From assembly GCA_964503125.1 (NCBI GenBank), contig CAZCZE010000053.1, positions 44,262 through 108,261 of the forward strand: a DNA stretch of 64,000 bases, written 5' to 3'. This DNA is from FEN-1219 sp964503125. GTDB taxonomy: Bacteria; Pseudomonadota; Gammaproteobacteria; Steroidobacterales; Rariloculaceae. How positions within the stretch are numbered: position 1 is the stretch's first letter; every line of letters begins with the position of its first letter. Below the pieces are notes generated by a model that saw only the letters and a list, made by a program, of their open reading frames with translations, did no database searches and was not told the DNA's origin. Positions 33,488 through 43,022 of this stretch are shown piece after piece. The position numbers and the translations under genes are program-made.

Positions 33488-35089
33488 ATGTCTCAGGTCT
33501 TAAATCGCAGAGCAATCGTGCGCAGCGCGTCCTACCTATTCGCCGCCACGCAAGCGGGCCGGTGGTTCAGCCTCGCCTCGGCGGCAGACGCCGAGCACGT
33601 TATCGTCGATACCTCGGCCGGCAAAGTCCGCGGCTTCGTGAATCGGGGCATCAACACGTTCAAGGGTATTCCGTACGGCGCGTCGACGGCCGGCAAGAAC
33701 CGTTTCATGCCACCCGTAAAAATGCCCGCCTGGTCCGGCACCCGTGACGCCACCACCTTCGGCCCTACTGCGCCGCAAGCGACGCTGCCGGAGGGCACTG
33801 CCGCAGGCGAAGACTGCCTCGTGCTGAACGTATTCACGCCCGGGGTCGGCGACCGGCAGAAGCGGTCGGTCATGGTCTGGTTGCATGGCGGAGGTTTCCG
33901 TTCAGGCTCCGGATCGGCGCCGATCCTCGACGGAACGAGCCTGGCGGACACCCATGACGTCGTGGTTGTGACCCTCAACCATCGGCTCAATGTCTTCGGC
34001 TTCACGTACCTGGCCGAAGCGGCGGGCGCCGACTTCGCTTCATCGGCGGGCGTCGGCATGCTGGACATCGTTGCGGCGCTCGAGTGGGTCCGCGATAACA
34101 TCGAGCGCTTCGGCGGCGATCCCAACCTCGTAACGATATTCGGGCAGTCGGGCGGCGGCCGCAAAGTCGCGACGTTGATGTCGATGCCCAGCGCGAACGG
34201 GCTGTTCCATCGCGCCATCGTCGAGAGCGGCGCCGTGCTGCGGCTGACGACGCCCGAGGACGGGCAGCGCGCAACCGAGATGCTGCTCGCGGAGCTTGGC
34301 ATGAAGACGTCGCAGGCGCGGGAGCTGCAAAACGTGTCGATGGAGCAGCTCGCGCAGGCGGGGGCCCGCCTCAACGAGAAGTTCGTGTTACGCGAACCCG
34401 GGATGACGGAGAACTCGCCGGTGATCGACGGCACAGTCTTACCGTCCCATCCATGGGATCCGGCGGCACCGGCCCTCTCGGCCGACATTCCGTTGCTGAT
34501 CGGCTATGCGCGAACCGAAGAGACCTGGTACGACCGCCCGACGCCGCAATCCCTCGCCCTCGATGAAGCGGGGTTGCGGGAGCGCGTGACCGAGCGGTTG
34601 GGCCGCAACGACGACCCCGTGATTGAGGCCTTCCGCACGGCTCATCCGCGCGCCACTCCGTGGGATCTGTGGATCCTGATCGCGACGGAACACCCGAGAG
34701 GCGCTTACGCGCGCGAGCTCGCGAAGCGCAAGGCGGCTCAAGCCGCGGCGCCGGCCTACCTCTATCGTTTCGACTGGGAGACGCCGGAGGGCGGCGGCCA
34801 CATGCGCTCACCGCACACGGTCGAGATCCCGTTCGTGTTCAACAACATCGATATCGCCGGGCCGCTGATCTCGAAGATGCCCGAAGCTTACGCGCTCGCC
34901 GAAAAAGTCAGCGCGTCGTGGGCAGCCTTCGCCCGGACCGGAAACCCCAATGTTCCGCAGCTGCCGGCGTGGCCCGCGTACTCGGCAGCGACGCGCGACA
35001 CCCTGCTCTTCAATAATGAGATCCGCGTTGAGCAGGACCCGGACCGCGGCCCGCGTCAGGCGATGGAGCAGGTGCTGAATCTCTCGTAG
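33488..35089 (+). CDS. Type-B carboxylesterase, Tat-like signal
   Basis: 533 residues. The N-terminus has NRRAIVRSAS followed by a hydrophobic stretch, suggesting Tat export. The alpha/beta hydrolase features are VMVWLHGGGFRSGSG (oxyanion hole) and the nucleophile elbow FGQSGGG with S221; most type-B esterases have GESAGG, so the Glu is replaced by Gln. The His region (HTVEIPFVFNN) follows near residue 445. It may release an acid from an ester for uptake by the divergent TctABC operon, which is inference from context. Confidence 0.88.
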   Translation: MSQVLNRRAIVRSASYLFAATQAGRWFSLASAADAEHVIVDTSAGKVRGFVNRGINTFKGIPYGASTAGKNRFMPPVKMPAWSGTRDATTFGPTAPQATLPEGTAAGEDCLVLNVFTPGVGDRQKRSVMVWLHGGGFRSGSGSAPILDGTSLADTHDVVVVTLNHRLNVFGFTYLAEAAGADFASSAGVGMLDIVAALEWVRDNIERFGGDPNLVTIFGQSGGGRKVATLMSMPSANGLFHRAIVESGAVLRLTTPEDGQRATEMLLAELGMKTSQARELQNVSMEQLAQAGARLNEKFVLREPGMTENSPVIDGTVLPSHPWDPAAPALSADIPLLIGYARTEETWYDRPTPQSLALDEAGLRERVTERLGRNDDPVIEAFRTAHPRATPWDLWILIATEHPRGAYARELAKRKAAQAAAPAYLYRFDWETPEGGGHMRSPHTVEIPFVFNNIDIAGPLISKMPEAYALAEKVSASWAAFARTGNPNVPQLPAWPAYSAATRDTLLFNNEIRVEQDPDRGPRQAMEQVLNLS

Positions 35090-35507
35090 CCGGTAGCCCC
35101 GGACTTCGCCGGCCGACGAGAGCTAACGTTTTGGGTTTTTGGTGCGGACTTCAGGCTTGCGCGGGCGGGGTCGGCCCCTGCCGAGGGCCGCGAAACCAGA
35201 CGATACGTGCTGCGATGAGCACCAAGAAACTGCCCGTGGGCACCGGTCCGCCCAAAATCTGCTTGGCGACGTGAGAAGGATGAAAATGTTTCCGCGGAAG
35301 CGCCAATCGAGAACAAAAATCCGCTAAACAGCGGACAACGCGCTCGCATCGAAGGGATCAGCGCACCGACGCTCGCCGCGAAATCAGTTTTTCAACGGAA
35401 TAGGCCGATAGCGGACCCTCCGGAGTCGCCCCCTGACTGGCCCTTAACGGTCCCAGCACCGGGGACGGAGCTATACTCGTGGCCGTCGTGATTCGGAGGG
35501 CATTGCA
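35090..35507. other. Intergenic region, no supported gene
   Basis: I see no gene with a credible start and domain. A TATACT box at 35472-35477, 30 bases before the next start, may be a -10 element. A short frame beginning MSTKKLPVGTG stops after about 20 residues. Confidence 0.4.
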
Positions 35508-35882
35508 ATGAGATATCGAGTCCTCGCGTTCTCCATCGCGCTCTCATTCCCGCTCGGCGCGCTCGCGCAATCGAGCGACGTCTTTCGATGCACCATGGGC
35601 GGTCTGACCCGACGCGTGGAAGTCGCTCGCGAGACCGACGCGCCTCTCCCGTGCGAGGTGCGCTACTACAAGGACGACGAGGCGCCGGGCGCGCCGCAGG
35701 TGCTCTGGTCGGCGTCGAACGAGGAGGGCTACTGCGACACGCAGGCAGAGGGCTTCTTGGCGCGGCTCGAGGGGTTGGGCTGGCAATGCAGCACCGCGAC
35801 GCGGGCCGGCACCCCGGCGACGGAGCCGGCCGCGGCGGAGCCTCCGGCAGACGACACCGACGATCTCCTCCCGCCCGAGTAG
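35508..35882 (+). CDS. Small exported protein of unknown function
   Basis: 124 residues with a signal peptide (LAFSIALSFPLGALA). The mature core has four cysteines (FRCTMGG, PCEVRYY, EGYCDTQ, WQCSTAT), which could form two disulfides, and ends in an acidic Pro/Ala-rich tail (EPPADDTDDLLPPE). It resembles short conserved gammaproteobacterial periplasmic proteins of unknown role. GGAGGG is found just upstream of the ATG. No partner gene is adjacent. Confidence 0.75.
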   Translation: MRYRVLAFSIALSFPLGALAQSSDVFRCTMGGLTRRVEVARETDAPLPCEVRYYKDDEAPGAPQVLWSASNEEGYCDTQAEGFLARLEGLGWQCSTATRAGTPATEPAAAEPPADDTDDLLPPE

Positions 35883-35932
35883 CCAGCTCCGCTGTCTCCA
35901 AGGGACGCCGGCCGCCACGCGCGACATAAGGG

Positions 35933-36505
35933 CTAGCGGCCTCGAGCCGGGGCGAACACCCCGTGGTACCTCGCCAAGTGCACCCGCGGCGGCGGCACCA
36001 ACGCTGCAAGCCGGGCGAGGAAATCCAACGGTTCGAGCACGATGTGCGTCGTCCCGTCGCGCTAGGGCGTCTTAAGGCGATAGCGAACCTGCCCCGGCGC
36101 CGTCAGCGCCAGGCGCTTCCTCCGCCACCGGCGGCCGGCTCACATAGCGGGCGAGCCGCTCGGCAACTGCTCCTGCGTTGCTCTACCGCGGGCATCCATG
36201 CCCGCGTCCAGCTTCCCCGCTGATCGGCTTCGACGCCGATGCCCGCGTGCAACGTGGACCCGGCGTACTGCGCAAGCGTCGTCCCGTGCGACCGGCGCGA
36301 TCGCAAATGGGCACGCGCGCCGGCCTAACGCCACTCGATACGTGATCGAGTGGCCGAGAAGGTCGTCCATCGCCCCACCGGCGGCGGGGTCGAAGGCGAG
36401 ATAGCTGTTCTCGGCATCCCGAACCAAGACACCCTCGCGTTCGAGTATCGGCCTTGACCAAGTCGGCAACCCGCTCTACGGCGCCACGGTCGCCTGCGGT
36501 GTCGC
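35933..36505 (-). pseudogene. Decayed IS91-family transposase
   Basis: Across several minus-strand frames the family order is preserved: AVERVADLV, then EREGVLVRDAENSYLAFDP, LLGHSITYRVALG, AQYAGSTLHAGIGVEA, ERLA-like RYVSRPPVAEE, LALTAPGQVRYRLKTP, RDGTTHIVLEPLDF, LARLAALVPPPRVHLA and RYHGVFAPARG. There are at least three frameshifts and an in-frame TAG between TP and RDGT. The N-terminal zinc part and C-terminal tail are missing. It is clearly inactive and is the largest of three related fragments. Confidence 0.8.
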
Positions 36506-36725
36506 GTTGGCCCGAAGTCACCCGACTTGCAGTGGTAAAACGCAACAGTTGCGGTAGCATTGGGACGCTCGAAAAGGGGGCGCTTGTAACCAGAGCCAGC
36601 GGCTGGGAGGCCCGTGGCGCGGGAAGGCATGCAGCGCTCGGTCCGAATTCGCCGCGCGGCGGGTGTCGCGCCCATAAGAACCATCGACGTCGCTCGCGTT
36701 GCTTTCATACCAACAGGGGGTAGTT

Positions 36726-39700
36726 GTGAGAAAACCACATTCGCGCCTGAATCTTCCGGCGCTCAGCGCCGTGGCATCCGCGATATCGGCAATCATCGGG
36801 GGTACGGCCTTCACTGACACGGCTCACGCTCAGGCCGAGGTGATCGAGGAGCTTACGATCACTGGCTCACGCATCGTACGGCGCGACCTCGACGCGAACA
36901 GCCCCATCATGACGATCGACAGTAGGCGATTCGAGGAGTCGAGCACGGTTTCAATGGAAAGCGTATTGAACCAGCTGCCGCAGTTCACGCCGGCGGTTAC
37001 CCAGTTCAACGTCGGCTCCGAGTTCGGCGTGGTCGGCACGTCGTTCTTCAGCGAGCAGCTGGCGGCCGGCGCCACGCGGACACCGGGTCAGGCGACGCTG
37101 AGTCTGCGCGGGCTCGGACCGAATCGTAACCTCGTGCTGCTGGATGGCCGCCGGGCCACTCCGCTGAATGCCGGCATGGCCGTCAGCATCAACACGATTC
37201 CGTCGGCGGCGATCGCCCGAGTCGAGTCCATTACCGGTGGCGCCTCGTCGGTGTACGGCGCGGACGCCGTGGCCGGAGTCGTGAATTTCATCACCAAACG
37301 GGATTTCGAGGGCATCGATTTTGACGCCCAGATCGGCGAGACCGCGGAGGGCGACGGTACCGAGTTGCGTTTTTCGGCTGTGCTCGGCGCGAATATCGCA
37401 GACGGCCGTGGCAACGTGCTGCTCGGCGTGGAGCGTTCCCGCCGCGACGAGGTATTCGCGCACCAGCGGGACTACCGGATGGAAGGGTTCGTGGATCCCC
37501 GCTCGCTGAGTCAGACGGATTTCTACTCGGCTGCGGCCTATTCACCGGTGCCCGGCAACATGCACACCGCGGCCGCACTAGCGCAAGTATTCGGCGTTGC
37601 GCCCGGTGTGCTGACGCTGGGCGGGCAATACTACATGAACTCCAACGGCACGCTGTATAAGGAGACGCGCGACGGCGCCTTCCGCTACGGCGAAGGCTTT
37701 CTGAATCCGGACGATGGCCTGCCGTGGCGGTTCATCGAGCAGTCGAACGCGTCGACGAACGGGCAACTGCGCCAGAACGAGCCGCACGAGCTGCTGCAGA
37801 TTCCGCTGGACCGGTATTCGCTGTTCGGTCGGGGGCACATCGACGTGTCCGACAATCTGCGCGTGTTCGCGCAGATGATGTACAGCGAGTCGACGACACG
37901 GCAGCGTCAGGCTGCCTCGCCGATGCTCGGCGGCTGGCGCACGCAGGTGCCGCACGGCGACGGAATCTATGGCCCGTCGGTGGATGCGAACGGCAACACG
38001 TTCGCTGACTATCTCCCCGGGGGGCTGTTCGGGCTCGCGTGTCCGCAGGTCGGCGGGTGCACGAAGTCACAGGCGTTCCCAAAGCCGCCTGAGCTGCAAA
38101 CGCTGCTCGACAGCCGCCCGAATCGGGAAGCCGAGGCGGAGCTCCGGCAGACGCTGACGTACATGGGGCCGCGTCGCAGCTATGCGCAGGTGCAGTCCTA
38201 TCAGCTGGTCGGCGGCCTGGAAGGCAGTCTGCCGATCAGAGACTGGACCTGGGAGGCGTACGCGTCGGCGGGCTCGACGTTCACCGAGAACATCTATGGT
38301 GGTGCCGTGTCGCTCGAGCGCTACCGGTTGCTCATGGCCCAGCCGAACTATGGCCGCGGGTTCGTGGCGATCGGCAACGAGCTCGGCGCCGGGTTCGGAT
38401 CGGGTTCACTCAGCTGCACCAGCGGGCTGCCGGCCGTGTACGGCGTCAGCGGCTATTCCGAGGGCTTCGTGCCGTCGCAGGACTGCCAGGACGCGATCGT
38501 CGCGCGGGCCAAGAACTCCGGTGAAATGCGACAGAACATCGTCGAGTACAACATGCAGGGCTCGATAATGGAGATGCCGGCCGGAGATCTGCGTTTCGCG
38601 CTCGGGGCCGGTCGTCGCGACAACGACTTCGTCTTCAATGCGGACACGCTGAACTCGCAGGCGTCGGTGCTCGATCAGCTCGCCGGGTTCTTCCCGCTCG
38701 CCGATGCGCAAGGAAGCACCGAAGCCACGGAACTTTACGGTGAGCTGCTGGTGCCCATTGTCGCGAACGTCCGGGGGGCCCGCGAGCTCGGCCTCGAGCT
38801 CGGCTATCGCTCGACGGACAACCGGCCGAGTAACGACGTCGATACCTGGAAGGCGCTGATCGATTGGCGCGTCGTGGATCGCATCCGCGTCCGTGGCGGC
38901 CGGCAGATCGCGAATCGCGCGCCGAACATCGGTGAGCTGTTCCAGTCGCGCGAGCAGTTTGCGCCGTTCAGCCTGTTCCAGGGCGATCCGTGCTCGGAGC
39001 TGAATCCGGCAGCGCTGCCGTATACGGCGAATCCGACCCTGAATTCGGCCGGGCCGCAGGCCGCGGCGAACGTCAGAGCCCTCTGCCAGCAGCTGATGGG
39101 CACGGTCGGAGCCGCCGAGTATTACGGCGGCGGTACGCCGCAGCCCAGCGGTTTCGTCTCGCCGCGCATCTCGAACTTGAACGGCAATCCCAACCTGACG
39201 TCCGAAGAAGCCACTACGACGACGCTTGGGATGGTCGCCAATATCACCGAGCGGGCCACGCTGACGTTCGACTACTGGCGCATCGAGCTCGACAATATGA
39301 TTGCGCCGCAGGTGCCGGATACGCTGTACCGGGAGTGTCTGAGTGCCGACACGAATCCGGCCTACGATCCGTTGCACTCGTCGTGTGCGCTGATCCTGCG
39401 CAACCCGGCTACGGGCACCGTCGCAACCGTCGACATCACGTACTCGAACGAGGCCGCGGCGGATCTGTCCGGCTACGACTTCCAGTTCGACTGGGGTTCG
39501 GACCTCGGCGCAGGGCAGTTGACGCTGAGCGTGCTCGCCACCCTCACCGACAGCTGGAAGACGCGTGTGAATGCCGCTTCGCCGTGGCTCGACTTCAAAG
39601 GCACCACCGGCCCGAGCGACGTGCGGGGCGTGAACCAGTTTGCGTATGACTACCGGCTGTTCACGACCGTCGGCTACAACACCGGTAGCTGGGCCGGCTC

Positions 39701-39986
39701 GCTGCGCTGGCGACATCTGCCGAGCATCGTTCCGGAGGGCTCGATCCGCACGACGGCGCAGTACCGCACGACGCCGAGCTACAACATCTTCGACGCTTCC
39801 GGCCGTTACTCGTTCGGCAACAACATGGAAGTGCGTTTCGGCATCGACAATCTGCTCGACGAGGAGCCGGCCGTGGTGAATCTACGCACGGTGGCCGAAG
39901 GGTACACGCAGACCGGTGTAACCAACGCTGCGTTTTACGACGCGCTGGGTCGGCGCTATTACGTCGGAATGAAGTTGCAGTTCTAG
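36726..39986 (+). CDS. TonB-dependent receptor
   Basis: 1086 residues from GTG 36726 with AGGGGG five bases upstream. A signal peptide ends near AHAQA. A TonB-box-like segment EELTITGSRI is followed by the plug (SVLNQLPQFTPAV, LRGLGPNRNLVLLDGRR, IESITGG-type AIARVESITGGASSVYGADAVAGV) and a 22-strand barrel ending in aromatic RYYVGMKLQF. It imports a ligand too large for porins. A halogenase gene lies 158 bases downstream; this pairing is common in Xanthomonadales and Caulobacterales and suggests a shared substrate, perhaps an aromatic or peptide compound. Confidence 0.92.
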   Translation: MRKPHSRLNLPALSAVASAISAIIGGTAFTDTAHAQAEVIEELTITGSRIVRRDLDANSPIMTIDSRRFEESSTVSMESVLNQLPQFTPAVTQFNVGSEFGVVGTSFFSEQLAAGATRTPGQATLSLRGLGPNRNLVLLDGRRATPLNAGMAVSINTIPSAAIARVESITGGASSVYGADAVAGVVNFITKRDFEGIDFDAQIGETAEGDGTELRFSAVLGANIADGRGNVLLGVERSRRDEVFAHQRDYRMEGFVDPRSLSQTDFYSAAAYSPVPGNMHTAAALAQVFGVAPGVLTLGGQYYMNSNGTLYKETRDGAFRYGEGFLNPDDGLPWRFIEQSNASTNGQLRQNEPHELLQIPLDRYSLFGRGHIDVSDNLRVFAQMMYSESTTRQRQAASPMLGGWRTQVPHGDGIYGPSVDANGNTFADYLPGGLFGLACPQVGGCTKSQAFPKPPELQTLLDSRPNREAEAELRQTLTYMGPRRSYAQVQSYQLVGGLEGSLPIRDWTWEAYASAGSTFTENIYGGAVSLERYRLLMAQPNYGRGFVAIGNELGAGFGSGSLSCTSGLPAVYGVSGYSEGFVPSQDCQDAIVARAKNSGEMRQNIVEYNMQGSIMEMPAGDLRFALGAGRRDNDFVFNADTLNSQASVLDQLAGFFPLADAQGSTEATELYGELLVPIVANVRGARELGLELGYRSTDNRPSNDVDTWKALIDWRVVDRIRVRGGRQIANRAPNIGELFQSREQFAPFSLFQGDPCSELNPAALPYTANPTLNSAGPQAAANVRALCQQLMGTVGAAEYYGGGTPQPSGFVSPRISNLNGNPNLTSEEATTTTLGMVANITERATLTFDYWRIELDNMIAPQVPDTLYRECLSADTNPAYDPLHSSCALILRNPATGTVATVDITYSNEAAADLSGYDFQFDWGSDLGAGQLTLSVLATLTDSWKTRVNAASPWLDFKGTTGPSDVRGVNQFAYDYRLFTTVGYNTGSWAGSLRWRHLPSIVPEGSIRTTAQYRTTPSYNIFDASGRYSFGNNMEVRFGIDNLLDEEPAVVNLRTVAEGYTQTGVTNAAFYDALGRRYYVGMKLQF

Positions 39987-40021
39987 CAGCGCTCCGGCGG
40001 CCGCGAGCCGTTTGCGTCGAG

Positions 40022-40052
40022 TCGGTGCGGCCGCTGTTGGCGGCCGCACCGA
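40022..40052 (+). terminator. Strong 13-bp hairpin after the TonB receptor gene
   Basis: TCGGTGCGGCCGC (40022-40034) pairs perfectly with GCGGCCGCACCGA (40040-40052) around a five-base loop TGTTG. It lies 36 bases after the stop. No T-run follows, so it may stabilise the 3' end or act as a weak terminator before the halogenase gene. Confidence 0.55.
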
Positions 40053-40144
40053 GCTCCGCCGCGATCGTGAGCCCGGCGCATGCCGCAACTTCAGTTGCGA
40101 TCCCGACCGTGCATCGGTGCTTGCCCGAGTAGCAGGAAGCCTAC

Positions 40145-41749
40145 ATGAGCGAAGCGGTCAGGAATGTCGTTGTCTTTGGCGGGGGCACTTCCGGCTGGAT
40201 GAGCGCCTGTTACATCGAGCGGATACTTGGCAACCTCAATGTGCCGGACGCCAGCGTAACGTTGGTCGAATCGAAAGACATCGGGATCATAGGCGTCGGC
40301 GAAGCGACGCTCAACGACCTCAAGCAGACGCTGCAGTTCATCGGCATCGATGAGCGGACGTTCATGATCAACAGCCATGCGACCTTCAAGAACGGAATCA
40401 AGTTCGTGAACTGGCGGGACGATCCCGCGAAGTTCGGCCGGCACCACTACTATCATCCCTTCGAAGATACGCCGACGGTCGGCGGCATGTGGCTTCTCGA
40501 CATCTGGTCTTGCCTTCAGGCGGACCGCGCTTGGGATCTCGACTACTGCTACATCACGGGCCCGTCTGCCTTCATCTCCGATAAGATGCGAGCGCCCAAG
40601 TCTCCGGAAAGCAAGGAGTACCAGGGACTCTTCAATTATGCCTACCACATGGATACCGTCCTGTTCGGCCGGTATCTGCGGCAAGTCGCGACTGGCCGGG
40701 GCGTCAGGCACATCGTCGACAATGTGATCGGCGTGGAGAGCAACGAGCGCGGATTCATCACCGCTTTGAAGACCCGCGAACATGGCGACATCTCCGGGGA
40801 CCTGTTCATCGACTGCTCTGGTTTCGGCGGGGTGCTCATCAACAAGCACTACGGCACCGAGTTCGTCGGATTCGGCGACTCGCTATTCAACGACAGGGCG
40901 GTAGCCTTGCGGGTTCCGTACGAAACGCTTCACGATCCCGTCAATCCGTTCACGACTTCCACCGCCGTCAGCAGCGGGTGGATCTGGGATATTCCTCTCA
41001 GCGATCAGAGAGTCGATCTCGGCGGCGCGCAGCAGTGGAGTGACGACAGCGCGCACGGACGCCGCGGCATAGGCTATGTGTATTCGAGCCAATTCATAAC
41101 GGACGAGCAGGCGGAGCGCGAGCTGCGGGAATACGTGGGGATGCGGGCCGAGGACATCGATGCACGCTTCCTGAAGATGAGGATCGGCCACAACCGAAAG
41201 TTCTGGGAAAAGAACTGCGTTGCGATCGGCCTTGCGGGCGGGTTCATCGAGCCCCTGGAGTCGACAGGAATCGCTCTGGTCACCCAAGGGCTCGAGCTGT
41301 TGCGCATTCATTTCCCGACACGCGATTTTCCAAGTCCTCTGGCGGACAGCTACAACGCAGCGATGACTCGGCTCTATGAGCACATTCGCGAGTTCATTGT
41401 CCTGCACTACTGCACGACCCGGCGCGAGGATTCGGAGTACTGGCGTGCCAACAGGCACAATCCCAGCATCCCCGAGCGCCTCAAGTCACACCTCGAGCAG
41501 TGGCGTTATCGGGCGCCGAATTCGTTCGACAACTTGAGCGGATTCGATTTCTTTCATACCACGTCTTTCCACTACATTCTGGCCGGAATGCGTCACGTCC
41601 CAGTGCCCAGCGACTACGTGCGTCGCAGGCTGTCGAACGAGCTGATCGAACACATGCGGCGAAGAATCGCGGAAGTCCATGCGGGCGCGTTCGCGATGAC
41701 GATCGATCATGTCGAGTTTCTGAGAAGGCAATCTGGACTTGCGACATAG
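40145..41749 (+). CDS. Flavin-dependent (tryptophan-type) halogenase family protein
   Basis: 534 residues. FADH2-binding GGGTSGW at the N-terminus, the GVGEATL region and the halogenase-specific GWIWDIP (W279-P284; family motif WxWxIP) are all present, and a Lys in ATFKNGIKF is placed like the catalytic lysine of PrnA/RebH. It would chlorinate or brominate an aromatic ring given a flavin reductase. None is adjacent. It belongs to the TonB-receptor-associated group. Its G+C is lower than that of the flanking genes, perhaps reflecting transfer. Confidence 0.88.
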   Translation: MSEAVRNVVVFGGGTSGWMSACYIERILGNLNVPDASVTLVESKDIGIIGVGEATLNDLKQTLQFIGIDERTFMINSHATFKNGIKFVNWRDDPAKFGRHHYYHPFEDTPTVGGMWLLDIWSCLQADRAWDLDYCYITGPSAFISDKMRAPKSPESKEYQGLFNYAYHMDTVLFGRYLRQVATGRGVRHIVDNVIGVESNERGFITALKTREHGDISGDLFIDCSGFGGVLINKHYGTEFVGFGDSLFNDRAVALRVPYETLHDPVNPFTTSTAVSSGWIWDIPLSDQRVDLGGAQQWSDDSAHGRRGIGYVYSSQFITDEQAERELREYVGMRAEDIDARFLKMRIGHNRKFWEKNCVAIGLAGGFIEPLESTGIALVTQGLELLRIHFPTRDFPSPLADSYNAAMTRLYEHIREFIVLHYCTTRREDSEYWRANRHNPSIPERLKSHLEQWRYRAPNSFDNLSGFDFFHTTSFHYILAGMRHVPVPSDYVRRRLSNELIEHMRRRIAEVHAGAFAMTIDHVEFLRRQSGLAT

Positions 41750-41845
41750 GGCGCCATCCGCGCCGCTGTTCGGAGCCCTGCTACGCTATTGATGAGCGGC
41801 GGGATTTTGGTGATTCCGACGACAACCCCTGGAACCGCTCGAAGA

Positions 41846-42883
41846 TCAGGAAGCCCGCCCTTCGATGACGAAGGTATTGAACGCGTCGGGGATCGGGATC
41901 ATGGCCGTGATCGCGAGCCCCGCGTTGCGATAGAGCGCCTCCCACTCGACGCGCGTGCGTTCCTTGCCGCGCGAGAGGAGCATCATGTTGACGTCGAGCA
42001 GCTTGCTCGGCACGTCCGAGACGTCGCCGAGCGGCGGCAGCACGGCATCGATGGCGATGACGCGGCCGCCGGGCTCGAGCCGCGCGCAGACGTTGCGCAG
42101 GATCGCGGCGCACGACGCATCGTCCCAGTCGTGGAGAATGAGCTTGAGCACGTAAGCGTCCGCGGGCGGCACGTCCTCGAACATGTCGCCCGAGACGTAG
42201 CGCAGGCGCGCGGCGACGGCGGCGTTCGTCACGGGCAATTGCGCCGGCGCCCTCGCGATCACCTCGGGTAGATCGAACACCACGGCGTGCAGCTCGGGAT
42301 AGCGCTCGAGCACGGCGAGGCTGAACACGCCGAAGCCCGCGCCGACGTCGACGAACCTGCGGACGCCGCCGAAGTCGTAGCGCTCGAGCACGCCCTTCGT
42401 CGCGACGGCCCCGTGCGCCTTGCTCGTCTCGCCGAACTCTTCGAGCGCGCGCGGGTTCGCGGCGAGGTAGTCGAAGAACTCCATGCCGAGCTGCGCGCGC
42501 GCCTGCGGCGCGGCCGTCGCGAGCCCCTCGGGTAAACCCGTCCACACCTTCCAGAGCGTGCCGCCCGAGTATTCGACGAGCCGCTTGAGCGATCCCTCCG
42601 CGTCGCGCGTCAACAACACCGACAAGGGCGTGGGCCCGAACCGGCCCGCGGCGTCCTCACTGACGATGCCAAGCGCCGCACAGGCGCGCAGCGCGCGGTG
42701 CAGGGCCTCGGCGTTCGCGCGAATGCCCGCGCGGCGCACGAGCTCGTCGGCCGTCATGGCGCCGTGCGCCAGGGCGTCGGGAACGTCGAGCCGCACGACT
42801 TCGGCCAAGATCTTCGCCGTCCACGCGCCGAACAGCATCTCGAGCAGCATCGCGTGCGGCGGTTTCTCTTTGCCTTCGGTCAC
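41846..42883 (-). CDS. SAM-dependent O-methyltransferase (ASMT/hydroxyneurosporene type)
   Basis: 345 residues, family-typical length. An N-terminal helical dimerisation domain (MLLEMLFGAWTAKILAEV) is followed by the SAM motif VDVGAGFGVFSLAVLERYP and the catalytic-region LKLILHDWDDASCAAIL. Such enzymes methylate hydroxyl groups on small aromatic or polyketide molecules. The start is a GTG with GGAG six bases upstream. It diverges from the ABC transporter genes, and follows the halogenase gene on the opposite strand. Substrate unknown. Confidence 0.85.
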   Translation of the reverse strand: MTEGKEKPPHAMLLEMLFGAWTAKILAEVVRLDVPDALAHGAMTADELVRRAGIRANAEALHRALRACAALGIVSEDAAGRFGPTPLSVLLTRDAEGSLKRLVEYSGGTLWKVWTGLPEGLATAAPQARAQLGMEFFDYLAANPRALEEFGETSKAHGAVATKGVLERYDFGGVRRFVDVGAGFGVFSLAVLERYPELHAVVFDLPEVIARAPAQLPVTNAAVAARLRYVSGDMFEDVPPADAYVLKLILHDWDDASCAAILRNVCARLEPGGRVIAIDAVLPPLGDVSDVPSKLLDVNMMLLSRGKERTRVEWEALYRNAGLAITAMIPIPDAFNTFVIEGRAS

Positions 42884-43022
42884 GACTGCTCCGGCGTTGA
42901 CGAACCTGCACTGCTCGACGAGCGTGCGACTCTGCCACGACTCGCGACGAAGAAGCCAGCGGCGCGCGCGAGTGAACCGCGACCGTGGCCGGACGCCGGC
43001 CCGCGGTATACTCGCGGCCGCT

